This document shows, piece after piece, positions 26,042-35,603 of a stretch of DNA of 63,996 nucleotides. The translations under genes and the position numbers were made by a program. Position 1 is the first letter of the stretch, and each line of letters opens with the position of its first letter. Origin of the DNA: UBA1672 sp964351365 (GTDB taxonomy: Bacteria; Pseudomonadota; Alphaproteobacteria; Micavibrionales; Micavibrionaceae); NCBI GenBank assembly GCA_964351365.1, contig CAYGNP010000015.1:1-63996 (forward strand), in the 5' to 3' direction. Below the pieces are notes generated by a model. That model worked only from the letters and a program-made list of their open reading frames with translations. It did not search any database and was not told where the DNA came from.

Positions 26042-27871
26042 ATGTGCGGCATATTCGGAATAATCGGTGAACAGAGCGTAGCGCCTCTTCTGCTCGAAGG
26101 GCTCAAGCGCCTCGAATATCGCGGCTATGACTCGGCTGGAATTGCAAGCCTGAACAACGGCCACATAGATCGCCGGCGCGCCGAAGGCAAGCTGGTCAAT
26201 CTCGCCGATAAAATCGCGCAGCAGCCCCTCAGCGGTACAGTCGGCATTGGCCATACCAGATGGGCAACGCATGGCCTGCCGAACGAGCGTAACGCCCACC
26301 CGCATGCAACCGATAAAGTCGCGGTAGTCCATAACGGCATAATCGAAAATTATGCGGAATTGAAAACCGAGCTTCAGGAAAAAGGCGTAGTCTTCGACAC
26401 CCAGACCGATACCGAAGTCATCATCCACCTTGTGACCCAATATATGAACGAAGGCGATGAGCCTGAAATCGCTGCGAACAAAGCCATGGACCGCCTGCAC
26501 GGAGCCTTCGCGCTTGTGATGATTTTCGCTGGCCATCACGACTTGATGATTGGCTGCCGCCAGGGAACGCCTCTCGCGCTGGGATATGGGGAAGGGGAAA
26601 TGTTCGTCGCCTCGGATTCCTATGCCCTCGCGCCCCTAACCAAAAAAATCTGCTTTCTGGAGGATGGCGACCGTGTCAGCCTCAACCGACAAAGCGCAAA
26701 AATTTACGATAGGCATCAAACCCCGGTTGAGCGCGCGATACGCATCACCGAACAATCCGGCGCGGTAACCGGCAAAGGCGAATACCGCCATTTCATGCTC
26801 AAGGAAATTTACGAGCAGCCCGCCGTCATCGGCCAGACCCTGAACACGTATATCAATGCGGATACTGGAAAAATTTCTCTTCCAAAAGGTATATTGGAGG
26901 TCATCACCGCCGCCCCGCGTCTCACACTTATTGCCTGCGGAACGGCCTATTATGCCTGCATGGTTGCGAAATATTGGTTCGAGCAAATCGCGCGCATCCC
27001 CTGCGAAATTGATGTCGCCAGCGAATTCCGCTACCGCGAGGCGCCAATGCCAGAAGGCGGCCTAGCGTTGTTCATCTCCCAGTCAGGCGAAACACTAGAC
27101 ACGCTCGAAGCCTTGAGATATTGCAAACGCCAAAACCAAAAAATCCTTTCTGTGGTAAACACCATCGAAAGCACCATCGAGCGCGAATCCGACTTCGTTC
27201 TGCACACACTCGCCGGGCCGGAAATCGGCGTGGCCTCAACCAAAGCCTTCACAACCCAGCTCTCAACTCTGGCCTGTATCGCCCTCGCAGCCGCCCGCAG
27301 CAAAGGCTCCATCAATGAGGAAAAAGAACAGGAAATGGCGGATGCCTTGCGCCACCTGCCCAAAATCGCCGCGGATATTTTGCGCCATGATGAGGAAATT
27401 CTTGCCATCGCCCGCGATGTCGCCGATGCGCGTGATGTGCTTTATCTGGGCCGTGGCAGCCTCTACCCCATCGCCCTCGAAGGCGCGCTTAAGCTTAAGG
27501 AAATTTCATACATCCACGCCGAAGGCTACGCATCAGGCGAGATGAAACATGGCCCAATCGCCCTTGTCGATGATCGCGTCCCCGTTGTGGCAATCGCGCC
27601 GGAAAACGACCCGCTATTCGAAAAAAACGTCTCGAATATTCAGGAAACCGTCGCCCGCGGGGGTAAAATATTCCTCATCTCTGACATCAAGGGCGCGCAC
27701 GCCCTCAAGGAGCAGGCAACCTGGAGCGTCGGCATGGGCGCGGTTCACCCCTTCGTCGCCCCCATTCTCTACGCCATCCCCGTCCAGCTCCTCGCCTACC
27801 ACGTCGCCGTCCTTAAAGGCACAGATGTCGACCAGCCCCGCAATTTGGCGAAGTCTGTGACGGTGGAATGA
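26042..27871 (+). CDS. glmS: Glutamine-fructose-6-phosphate aminotransferase (isomerizing)
   Basis: Makes glucosamine-6-phosphate from fructose-6-phosphate and glutamine, the committed step to amino sugars. The N-terminal class-II amidotransferase domain begins MCGIFGIIGE with the catalytic Cys2, and has GIGHTRWATHGLP and HNGIIENYAEL. Two SIS domains follow (TLIACGTAYYACMVAKYWFE, FISQSGETLDTLEALR; then YLGRGSLYPIALEGALKLKE, EGYASGEMKHGPIAL). It ends with KSVTVE, the conserved C-terminal K-S-V-T-V-E. Its length of 609 matches the family. The enzyme works with glmU upstream; no glmS ribozyme fold is apparent in the 153-base leader. Confidence 0.98.
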   Translation: MCGIFGIIGEQSVAPLLLEGLKRLEYRGYDSAGIASLNNGHIDRRRAEGKLVNLADKIAQQPLSGTVGIGHTRWATHGLPNERNAHPHATDKVAVVHNGIIENYAELKTELQEKGVVFDTQTDTEVIIHLVTQYMNEGDEPEIAANKAMDRLHGAFALVMIFAGHHDLMIGCRQGTPLALGYGEGEMFVASDSYALAPLTKKICFLEDGDRVSLNRQSAKIYDRHQTPVERAIRITEQSGAVTGKGEYRHFMLKEIYEQPAVIGQTLNTYINADTGKISLPKGILEVITAAPRLTLIACGTAYYACMVAKYWFEQIARIPCEIDVASEFRYREAPMPEGGLALFISQSGETLDTLEALRYCKRQNQKILSVVNTIESTIERESDFVLHTLAGPEIGVASTKAFTTQLSTLACIALAAARSKGSINEEKEQEMADALRHLPKIAADILRHDEEILAIARDVADARDVLYLGRGSLYPIALEGALKLKEISYIHAEGYASGEMKHGPIALVDDRVPVVAIAPENDPLFEKNVSNIQETVARGGKIFLISDIKGAHALKEQATWSVGMGAVHPFVAPILYAIPVQLLAYHVAVLKGTDVDQPRNLAKSVTVE

Positions 27872-27880
27872 CGTGATTAA

Positions 27881-27914
27881 ATTGTCATCCTGAAGCGCCT
27901 GCGCAGAAGGATCT
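27881..27914 (+). repeat. REP-like palindromic repeat, copy 2 (downstream of glmS)
   Basis: Nearly identical to the element at 25935-25968 (two substitutions, both in or beside the loop), in the same orientation. It lies ten bases after the glmS stop. It is followed by a CTCTGTGTACTTTGTG-type sequence (27919 onward), which resembles another class of short dispersed repeat. Confidence 0.8.
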
Positions 27915-27990
27915 TAACAAAACTCTGTGTACTTTGTGTACTCTGTAGTTTAAAAAAAATAATTGCAGCACACAAAATAAAGGCATTCAA

Positions 27991-28290
27991 ATGAAACAGG
28001 CGCTCTTGGCATTATTAATCATAGTATCAACCGTGTCTTTTGCTGTTGCAGGCGAAAAAAAACTATGCATCGGCTATGATGGCCCCGGCGGCCCATGTTA
28101 CGAAGCTCCGGGCAGTAATATTAATCCTGAATCAGCATCACAAGACACAGTCGGCGGCGCCTGTTACTCTGGCCCCGGAGGCCCTGCTTATGATGGCCCC
28201 GGCGGGCCGTGCTATGACGGCGCAGGAGGGCCATGCGCACAAGGCCCTCAAAGCCCATGTCCGGAAATTTGTTCGAGCTGTAATAAATAG
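27991..28290 (+). CDS. Secreted Gly/Pro/Cys-repeat protein
   Basis: A 99-residue protein with a signal peptide (KQALLALLIIVSTVSFAVAG) and a mature part built from repeated YDGPGGPC(Y/A) units: IGYDGPGGPCYEAPG, CYSGPGGPAYDGPGGPCY, DGAGGPCAQGPQSPC, ending CPEICSSCNK. It has nine Cys in the mature chain. Similar G-P-G-G-P-C-Y repeat proteins are scattered in proteobacteria without known function; metal binding or a disulfide-linked surface coat is possible. It is followed directly by purT, with 10 bases between. Confidence 0.7.
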   Translation: MKQALLALLIIVSTVSFAVAGEKKLCIGYDGPGGPCYEAPGSNINPESASQDTVGGACYSGPGGPAYDGPGGPCYDGAGGPCAQGPQSPCPEICSSCNK

Positions 28291-28300
28291 GAACCCCACC

Positions 28301-29497
28301 ATGACCCAAATTGGAACTCCATTTTCTGACACGGCAAAAAAAGTGCTGCTCTGTGGCTCGGGCGAGCTGGGCAAGGAGGTCGTGATCGAGCTCAAACGCC
28401 TTGGTTGTGAGGTCATTGCTTGTGATAAATACGAAAATGCTCCGGCCATGCAGGTCGCGGACCGCGCGCATGTGTTGTCCATGCTGGATGGCAAAAAGCT
28501 CAGAGAAATCATAGAAAAAGAAAAACCTGATTTTATTGTCCCCGAAGTCGAAGCAATTGCAACCGATACGCTAGTAGAGCTTGAGCAAGAGGGCTTTACA
28601 GTCGTCCCCACCGCCCGCGCCGCAAAGCTCACCATGAACCGCGAAGGCATCCGCCGCCTCGCCGCCGAAGAGCTAAACCTCCCGACCTCGCCCTATAAAT
28701 TCGCCGAAAATATCGAGGACTTCAAAAAAGCCGTAAAAGAAATTGGCATGCCCTGCGTCGTCAAGCCAATCATGAGCTCCTCCGGCAAAGGCCAGAGCGT
28801 GATAAAATCCGAAAAAGACATTCAAAAATCATGGGACTACGCCCAGGAGGGCGGACGCGCCGGAGCAGGCAAAGTCATCATCGAAGGCTTCATCGATTTC
28901 GACTATGAAATCACGCTTTTAACCATCCGCCACATCAATGGCACATCGTTTTGCGAGCCCATCGGCCACCGTCAGGAAAATGGCGATTACCGTGAATCCT
29001 GGCAGCCACAACCCATGAGTGATATCGCCTTGAAAAAAGCAAAAGACACCGCGGAAAAAGTCACCACGGCTCTTGGCGGGCGCGGTCTGTTCGGCGTAGA
29101 ATTTTTCATCAAAGGCGATGACGTCTATTTCAGCGAAGTCTCTCCCCGCCCGCACGATACTGGAATGGTAACGATGATCTCACAGGATCTCTCGGAATTT
29201 GCCCTTCACGCTCGTGCGTTTTTAGGATTACCCATCCCGAACATTCACTTTCATGGCCCCTCGGCCTCGGCTGTTCTGCTCGTGGAGGGAACATCAAAAA
29301 AGCTAAGCTTCAATAACCTCACGCAGGCCCTGCAAACCCCGAACACGGATCTGCGCCTGTTCGGCAAACCTGAAGTCACAGGGCAGCGCCGCATGGGTGT
29401 CGCTCTGGCACGCGCACAGACGGTGGAAATCGCCATAGAAAACGCGCTGAATGTAATCAAAAAAATATCGGTTGATCTTAAGGGCAACAAATCCTGA
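28301..29497 (+). CDS. purT: Formate-dependent phosphoribosylglycinamide formyltransferase
   Basis: An ATP-grasp enzyme that uses formate and ATP to formylate GAR in purine synthesis, an alternative to PurN. The 398-residue protein begins MTQIGTPFSDTAKKVLLCGS, typical of PurT. It has VLLCGSGELGKEVVIELKRLG, VEAIATDTLVELEQEG, the ATP-grasp loop MSSSGKGQS, and EVSPRPHDTGMVTMISQ. The ATG at 28301 is inside a longer frame from 28040, but the extra 87 codons only shadow the preceding repeat protein. Confidence 0.97.
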   Translation: MTQIGTPFSDTAKKVLLCGSGELGKEVVIELKRLGCEVIACDKYENAPAMQVADRAHVLSMLDGKKLREIIEKEKPDFIVPEVEAIATDTLVELEQEGFTVVPTARAAKLTMNREGIRRLAAEELNLPTSPYKFAENIEDFKKAVKEIGMPCVVKPIMSSSGKGQSVIKSEKDIQKSWDYAQEGGRAGAGKVIIEGFIDFDYEITLLTIRHINGTSFCEPIGHRQENGDYRESWQPQPMSDIALKKAKDTAEKVTTALGGRGLFGVEFFIKGDDVYFSEVSPRPHDTGMVTMISQDLSEFALHARAFLGLPIPNIHFHGPSASAVLLVEGTSKKLSFNNLTQALQTPNTDLRLFGKPEVTGQRRMGVALARAQTVEIAIENALNVIKKISVDLKGNKS

Positions 29498-29550
29498 AAC
29501 TTTTTCTTTAAATTTTCCGAATAACGCTTCATAGTCGAAATACTGGAAGA

Positions 29551-29970
29551 ATGATGGAACAAAAAAAATCGAATAACGGCAAAATTTTGACCGCTCTGGC
29601 CGCTGGGTTTGGATATGGCGGATGGGCCGTTTTTGCCAATCTTGATCACGGCGCACACATCGCTTTTATGGCTGGCGCGGTTCAAGCAACATACGCCGTC
29701 TTCTCAACGCTGCTCATCACGATTGTCGCGCACCGTGTATATGTGAAATATAAATGCGGCATAAGAGGAATAACAACAGGCTTTGCACTAAGTTTCTTGG
29801 TCATGCTGGCCATACCGCTTCTTGTGCATAATTATTTCGGCACGCCAAATATTTGGCAAACGATATTACCCGGCCTGATTTGGGGAAGTATTTACCTCAT
29901 GAGCTTTTTGGTCACCCTTGAGGTCAAGCAGCGCAAAGAGATAAAAAACGCAGAAGACATTGTAATTTAA
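29551..29970 (+). CDS. Four-helix membrane protein of unknown function
   Basis: A 139-residue protein with about four membrane segments: near 12-30 (ILTALAAGFGYGGWAVFAN), 38-61 (AFMAGAVQATYAVFSTLLITI), 72-93 (GITTGFALSFLVMLAIPLLV) and 104-124 (ILPGLIWGSIYLMSFLVTL). The tail is charged (EVKQRKEIKNAEDIVI). No family is recognised. The stop is three bases before the NRPS start, so it is almost certainly co-transcribed with it and might take part in export or membrane anchoring of the product. Confidence 0.7.
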   Translation: MMEQKKSNNGKILTALAAGFGYGGWAVFANLDHGAHIAFMAGAVQATYAVFSTLLITIVAHRVYVKYKCGIRGITTGFALSFLVMLAIPLLVHNYFGTPNIWQTILPGLIWGSIYLMSFLVTLEVKQRKEIKNAEDIVI

Positions 29971-29973
29971 AAC

Positions 29974-32900
29974 ATGGAAAAAAAATATCCATTAACGAAG
30001 CAGCAGGAAGGCCTTTGGGTTGAATATAAGCTGCACCCGGATAACACCTCCTATAATACATGCGTGAAATTAAGATTAACCGGAGAGTTGGACAAAACCC
30101 GCTTCGAGCAGGCTTTACGGGATGTTGTAAGCTTTTTCCCTTCTTTACGTGTTTATTTTGTCGAAGAAAACGGCCTGCCATTCCAAAAAACCAAACAGGA
30201 CAGCAGCTTTGATCTGGAATATGAAGATTACTCTATCCCGGGACAAACCTTAGAATCACAAGGCCAAAAAGCAAAAGCAGAAGAATTCTTGGCACGCAAA
30301 TTGCGCACACCGGTAGATTTAAAAACCTTCCCTATCGTTCGCGCAGGCCTAGTCAAAACTGCGCCGGATACGCATTATTTCATCGGCCTCGTCCCTCACA
30401 TGATCTCCGATGGTGTGTCCGCAGTGTTATTCCTCGAAGCAACATCCATCGCCTACAACAAAGGGCATGCTGGCCTGATCGAAGCCTACGGCGAGAATGT
30501 AAAAAACTGGGATGATTATTTCAAAGAGCAAACTCAAGACCAAAAAATTTGGAGCAACGCAGCAGCGTACTGGCGCGAGCGCCTCAGCACCGCACAACAT
30601 GTCGTAGACTTCAGCTACGGCCACAAGGAATCAGATAGCAGCGCCAAAAACGGCAAGCGTGTTTATTTTGATCTTGATCACGATCTCTCGCAGCGTTTGA
30701 ATGCCTTCTCGCGCGCGCATCGAACAACACTCTTCAGTACTCTGGTTGCGGCTTTTGGAACGCTCATAAATCGCTATTACGCGCAGGACGATATCCTGAT
30801 CGGCTATCCGGTCAATATTCGCCCCCCCGGCTATAAGAATTTCTTCGGTTTTTTTGTGAACATCATCCCGATACGCTTTAACCTCTCTGGCAATCCAAGT
30901 TTCGAAGAGCTTGTCTCCCGCGTCTCTGAAGCCCGCAAGGCCGATAAAAAGCACCAGACTTTTCCCGCACTCGATATCGTACGCGAAATCAGAAAATCCC
31001 AACCCGGTTTTGATGGCCGCGTCTTTAACCTATCAATGGCGCAAACCGTCTCACGCCTCGTAAATTTGCGCTTGGATGGTATTCATTCCGAGCCGCTTGA
31101 GGCTGAATATAATGACGTCAATGATGACCTTTCTTTGTCTTACGAGCTGCTCGAAGACGGCCGCATAGGCTTGTGGCTCGAATACCGCGAATCTCTCTTT
31201 GATCCCGCTTTTATAAAGCAGATGATCGCGCATATGCAAAGCCTTCTGAGCCAGATTGCACAAAACCCTTCCGCGCGCACAAGCGATTACCCCCTTCTTG
31301 AAAAGCCGCAGGAAAAACTTTTTTTAGAGAAATGGGCACATCCCGATGCGCCCGATCCGTCGCCATCTCAATACAGCACAATCCATGAAATCATCGAGGC
31401 GCGTGCAGAGAAAATGGCAGGTGAAATTGCGCTCGTATACGCGGATGAGACAACCACCTACCAGCAAATGAACGAGCAAGCCAATCGTCTCGCGCACTAC
31501 ATCCAATCCAAAGGAATAAAGCCGGGCGAAAAAATCGCAATCTGCCTGCGCCGCGGCCCAGACCTCATCATCTCGCTTCTGTCTATCCTAAAGGCTGGCT
31601 GCGCCTACGTCCCCATCGCGCCCTGTTACCCGGCCGATCGCGCCGCATTCATCCTCAAAGATGCGCAGTGCAAAATGATTATCACACAGGACATGCTGCA
31701 GCAAAAATTCACCTGCGAAACACTTTGCGTTGATTTGCTGCAAAAAGAATTCAGTGCGCACAGTCCCAAAAACCTGAGAGCCCCCTGCACACAAAATCAT
31801 GATGCCTATATTATCTACACCTCCGGCTCTACAGGGAATCCAAAGGGCGTTCGCCTGAGCCACGGAAATGTCATCCCGCGCCTGCAATGGCTGCAAAGCG
31901 AAATGACGCTGGATGAAACAGATATTGTTTTGCAAAACACAGACTTCAGCTTCGACGTCTCGGTCGCAGAAATATTCTGGCCCCTGACAACTGGCGCGCG
32001 CCTGATCCTCACAGAGCCACAGCATTATAAAGATCCTGCATACATTATCGGTCTGATTGAAAAACATAAAGTCACAACCACGTGCTTTGTGCCCTCACTC
32101 CTCAATAGCCTGCTCGCGGTGTTGAAGGGAAAGCTAACCACGCTCAAACATGTCCTCGCCGCAGGCGAAGCGCTCTCGCCGACTTTGGTTAAAATCTACC
32201 ATGAAAAATGCACCGGCAATCTCTATAACGTTTACGGCCCGACCGAAGGCACGATTTACGCTTCCTACACGCTGTGCAGGCGCGATGAGGATCTCCCCAT
32301 CATCCCGATCGGCAGGCCAATTGGCGCGACAACCTTATATATTCTGGACAGCCAGCAACGCCCTCAACCTGTTGGCGTAGCAGGAGAGCTGCATATAGGC
32401 GGGGCAGGGGTCGCACAGGGCTACGTCAATCGCGCGGATTTGACGGCGGAGAAATTTATCCCCGACCCATTCTCCTCAAAAGAAAATGCAAAACTTTACC
32501 GTACAGGCGATCTCGCACGATTTAAACCAGACGGTAACATCGAATATCTGGGCCGTGCCGACGCGCAGGTCAAAATTCGCGGCTTCCGGATTGAATTGGC
32601 GGAAATTGAATCCGTAATCTCCTCCTTTGACGGCATAGATGACGTTGCTGTAATTGATTACGATAAACGCCTGATCGCATATTATGTGTCACATTCAGAA
32701 ACTGACGAAATGGCCCTGAAAAATCATATCGCATCAAAGCTGCCCGAATATATGGCGCCTGCATTTTATTTGCGCATCGACGAAGTCCCGCGCCTGCCCA
32801 GCGGAAAAATTAATCGCCGTGCTCTGCCCGACCCATCAAAACTCTTCAAGAAAAGCAAAGATTATTCTGCGCCCACATCTTATATCGAAAAAGAGCTCGC

Positions 32901-34482
32901 GCAAATCTGGGCCGGCATCCTTAAAATCGATGCAGCCAAAATCAGCATCCATGACAGCTTTTTTGACATAGGCGGGGATTCTCTTATGGCCATTCAATTT
33001 GTCTGCGCCGCAGAAGAGAAGGGGATCATTTTTGATACAAACGCCCTGTTCACTAACAAAACAATCGCCGAGCTCGCCGCCGCCGCAACGGCCAATAACG
33101 CCAGAGCGAAAGTTGATCAGGGTGTGATCTCAGGAACCTATCCGCTCATGCCGCGTCAGGCAAAATTCTTCGCCGATAATTTCGCCCAGCCTCACCACTG
33201 GAACCGCTTTTTCTACTTCGCAGTCGATCATGATATGGACATGGCAACACTTAAATCGGCCGCCGACAAAGTGCTTATGCATCACGATAACATCCGTATT
33301 TCCTTCAAAAAAGACGATAGCGGCAACTGGCAACAGCATTGTGCGCCGAGCCTACCTTCCGCAGAATATGTTTTGAGCCACGACCTCACAAACCTGCCCC
33401 AAAATCAGCAGGAAGAAAAAATCATAGCGATATGCAATGATAATCACGCTGCCCTTAATCTCGAAAAACCCCCGCTGCTTCGCATCGTACATTTCAAGAC
33501 AAGCGGCAATTCCGGCAAACTGGCAATAATAATCCATCACCTCCTTGTCGATATTGTATCTTCACGCATCATATTCGAAGATTTGCTCAAAACTTACGAG
33601 AGCCAGCGTTTAGGCCTTGATCTCCCCCTCGCGCCCAAAACAGCACCAGTAAAAGAATGGGCAACATATCTGAGCCACTTGGCAAAAACCGGTGATTTCA
33701 CAGCCGACCTTTCTTATTGGGCCTCACCGAAAATGAAGCCTACACCCGCAATAAAAACCGATTACCCCGGGGTAACAAAAGGCTACGAGCACAGCTGCGC
33801 CGCCGAAAAAATCATCCTCGATCGCGCAAGCACCAGCGCATTGCTCACCGATATCCCAAGCCATCACGAGATGAGCATTCAAGACGTGCTTCTCGCTAGC
33901 CTCCTGCAAACCACAAAAGCATGGACAGGCGAAAATCAGATGCTGGTTAATATCTGCGGACATGGCCGCGACCCGGTAAGCGGATATAATTTCGGGCGCA
34001 CCGCAGGATGGCTCAACACGGTTTTCCCTGTGCATCTCTCCCACGATGGGCTGGATAATGCCCCCACCTCTCGTATTATGCAAGCTGTACGCACACAGTT
34101 AAAACGCGTGCCAAAAACAAACGCAAATTACAATCTCTTGCGCTATATCGCCAAGAACCTCCAGATTACAAAATACGAAACACCACAGCTTTTCTTTAAT
34201 TACGTTAGCCAAATCGACGCGCTTATGCCAGAGGGCGCATCCATACAGCCAATCGTCGAGCCGCAAGGAATTCAAAGCTCTCATGGCGATAACCATTTGT
34301 GCTACCTGCTCTACATCGAAGCCGGGATTATCGATAAACGCCTGAACATCCACATTACCTACACGCAGGATATATTCAAACCGCAAACAATTTCTAATTT
34401 CGCCGCGCTATACAAAGATAAAATCATGAATAACATCAATAGTTTGACAGTTTCAGGAGAAAAAATGCTCGTCAATGGATAA
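29974..34482 (+). CDS. Single-module non-ribosomal peptide synthetase (C-A-T-E)
   Basis: A 1,502-residue NRPS. Order: condensation domain (about 5-440; active-site motif P-H142-MIS-D146-G, the first His of HHxxxDG replaced by Pro but the catalytic second His kept); adenylation domain (about 465-960) with A3 YTSGSTGNPKG, A5 NVYGPTEGTIYA, A7 YRTGDLARF, A8 VKIRGFRIELAEIE and A10 LPSGKINRRA (Lys about 945); a carrier domain with FFDIGGDSLMAIQF (phosphopantetheine Ser1003, in the GGDS form usual before epimerases); then an epimerization-type domain (about 1045-1490) with HHLLVDIVS (His1188-His1189, Asp1193), GHGRDPV and LFFNYVSQID. There is no thioesterase or reductase. The specificity pocket read by eye is D-V-A-C-L-A-V-I-Y-K, which I do not recognise. 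It may load a D-amino acid and pass it on, or work alone. Confidence 0.9.
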   Translation: MEKKYPLTKQQEGLWVEYKLHPDNTSYNTCVKLRLTGELDKTRFEQALRDVVSFFPSLRVYFVEENGLPFQKTKQDSSFDLEYEDYSIPGQTLESQGQKAKAEEFLARKLRTPVDLKTFPIVRAGLVKTAPDTHYFIGLVPHMISDGVSAVLFLEATSIAYNKGHAGLIEAYGENVKNWDDYFKEQTQDQKIWSNAAAYWRERLSTAQHVVDFSYGHKESDSSAKNGKRVYFDLDHDLSQRLNAFSRAHRTTLFSTLVAAFGTLINRYYAQDDILIGYPVNIRPPGYKNFFGFFVNIIPIRFNLSGNPSFEELVSRVSEARKADKKHQTFPALDIVREIRKSQPGFDGRVFNLSMAQTVSRLVNLRLDGIHSEPLEAEYNDVNDDLSLSYELLEDGRIGLWLEYRESLFDPAFIKQMIAHMQSLLSQIAQNPSARTSDYPLLEKPQEKLFLEKWAHPDAPDPSPSQYSTIHEIIEARAEKMAGEIALVYADETTTYQQMNEQANRLAHYIQSKGIKPGEKIAICLRRGPDLIISLLSILKAGCAYVPIAPCYPADRAAFILKDAQCKMIITQDMLQQKFTCETLCVDLLQKEFSAHSPKNLRAPCTQNHDAYIIYTSGSTGNPKGVRLSHGNVIPRLQWLQSEMTLDETDIVLQNTDFSFDVSVAEIFWPLTTGARLILTEPQHYKDPAYIIGLIEKHKVTTTCFVPSLLNSLLAVLKGKLTTLKHVLAAGEALSPTLVKIYHEKCTGNLYNVYGPTEGTIYASYTLCRRDEDLPIIPIGRPIGATTLYILDSQQRPQPVGVAGELHIGGAGVAQGYVNRADLTAEKFIPDPFSSKENAKLYRTGDLARFKPDGNIEYLGRADAQVKIRGFRIELAEIESVISSFDGIDDVAVIDYDKRLIAYYVSHSETDEMALKNHIASKLPEYMAPAFYLRIDEVPRLPSGKINRRALPDPSKLFKKSKDYSAPTSYIEKELAQIWAGILKIDAAKISIHDSFFDIGGDSLMAIQFVCAAEEKGIIFDTNALFTNKTIAELAAAATANNARAKVDQGVISGTYPLMPRQAKFFADNFAQPHHWNRFFYFAVDHDMDMATLKSAADKVLMHHDNIRISFKKDDSGNWQQHCAPSLPSAEYVLSHDLTNLPQNQQEEKIIAICNDNHAALNLEKPPLLRIVHFKTSGNSGKLAIIIHHLLVDIVSSRIIFEDLLKTYESQRLGLDLPLAPKTAPVKEWATYLSHLAKTGDFTADLSYWASPKMKPTPAIKTDYPGVTKGYEHSCAAEKIILDRASTSALLTDIPSHHEMSIQDVLLASLLQTTKAWTGENQMLVNICGHGRDPVSGYNFGRTAGWLNTVFPVHLSHDGLDNAPTSRIMQAVRTQLKRVPKTNANYNLLRYIAKNLQITKYETPQLFFNYVSQIDALMPEGASIQPIVEPQGIQSSHGDNHLCYLLYIEAGIIDKRLNIHITYTQDIFKPQTISNFAALYKDKIMNNINSLTVSGEKMLVNG

Positions 34483-34569
34483 TTTTTTTAATCCTGCCGT
34501 AACGAAATACTCTGGCAAAAGGAATTAATCCATAACAACAAACAATTTTTTATCAAAGGAATTTAATCA

Positions 34570-35025
34570 ATGAAAAAATATATTCTTGCAACCGCGTTAC
34601 TCGCATTTTTTGCGTTTGCCGCACCGGCCAGCTATGCCGCCGAACCGATCTACACAGGGACGTTCAGCAACAGTGCAGTCGGTGGCTATGACATTGTCTC
34701 ATACTTTACGGCCGGAAAACCTGTAAAAGGTGATAAAAAAATAAAAACCGAGTATAAGGGCGCAGACTGGTATTTCTCCTCACAGGAAAATCTTGATCTC
34801 TTCAAAGCCAACCCTGAAAAATACGAGCCACAATATGGCGGATACTGCGCATGGGCCGCCGCGCATGATACCCTTGCGAAAGGCGATCCAGAGCAATGGC
34901 ACATCATTGATGGTAAACTCTATCTAAACTACAACAAAAAAATCAATGACCAGTGGTTCCCCCGCAGCCAGGAGCTAATCCCCGTTGCAGATAAGGCTTT
35001 CCCTAAGTTATTAAAAGATAATTAA
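34570..35025 (+). CDS. Secreted YHS-domain protein
   Basis: A 151-residue protein with a signal peptide (MKKYILATALLAFFAFAAPA, cleaved near SYAA) and a YHS-type domain (GGYDIVSYFTAGKPVKGDKK, DWYFSSQENLDLFKANPEKY, EPQYGGYCAWA). The YHS fold binds metals in other proteins (the TRASH/YHS class); here the domain ends in GGYCAWA, common in the stand-alone periplasmic subgroup. The function is unknown. It lies 88 bases after the NRPS and has its own ribosome-binding site (AAAGGA). Confidence 0.85.
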   Translation: MKKYILATALLAFFAFAAPASYAAEPIYTGTFSNSAVGGYDIVSYFTAGKPVKGDKKIKTEYKGADWYFSSQENLDLFKANPEKYEPQYGGYCAWAAAHDTLAKGDPEQWHIIDGKLYLNYNKKINDQWFPRSQELIPVADKAFPKLLKDN

Positions 35026-35042
35026 TCATAGAAAGAGACTCT

Positions 35043-35603
35043 ATGCCTGCCAAAACCCTGAGATCAAATGACCTTATACAAAATGAAGCAGGGGATCTGA
35101 CAAAGGCAAATAGGCAGATAATCGATCAACTCATCCTCTATCTTACGCAGATAGAGGATGAACTTTATACAAAAAAGCCCGATCAAAATACATCACCTGT
35201 TGGCGGCCATGTCCGGCACATTATCGAATTTTATCAGGAATTCATAAAAGCCGCGCAGGATAATTTTGCCAAAGGCCTATGCTATGATAATCGGCAACGA
35301 AACGTAACGCTCGAAACCTCCAAGGCCGATGCACTTGATCTTCTTAAGCAGATCAAAACACGAATAAAATATATAAGCCCTCAAGAAACCAGCATCACCC
35401 TTTATGTAACCCTCGATCCGGCGCAGGGCGAATTAACGCAAGTCTCCTCATCCGCAACCCGCGAGATGTTTCACCTCCTTGATCACGCAACGCATCATAT
35501 GGCGATGATTAAAATGATCGCCCAAAGCTTTGATAGCGCGTGTGATCAAAATTTTGGCATGGCAAACGCAACGCTCGCGCACCAAAAAAAATGTGCACAG
35601 TAA
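35043..35603 (+). CDS. DinB/YfiT-like four-helix metal-site protein
   Basis: A 186-residue all-helical protein. The helix SPVGGHVRHIIEFYQEF and the later helix EMFHLLDHATHHMAMIKMI supply His residues spaced like the three metal-binding His of DinB/YfiT-fold proteins. No membrane or signal segment is present. The fold is used for thiol-dependent transferases and many uncharacterised proteins. It overlaps the NRDE gene by 13 bases and lies 17 bases after the YHS gene, so the three genes look like one transcription unit. Confidence 0.65.
   Translation: MPAKTLRSNDLIQNEAGDLTKANRQIIDQLILYLTQIEDELYTKKPDQNTSPVGGHVRHIIEFYQEFIKAAQDNFAKGLCYDNRQRNVTLETSKADALDLLKQIKTRIKYISPQETSITLYVTLDPAQGELTQVSSSATREMFHLLDHATHHMAMIKMIAQSFDSACDQNFGMANATLAHQKKCAQ

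Noticed and set aside
28040..28300. Extended N-terminus of purT reading through the G-P-G-G-P-C repeat gene
   Set aside because: The extra codons translate the repeat gene in another frame; the real PurT start is at 28301, where the conserved N-terminus begins.
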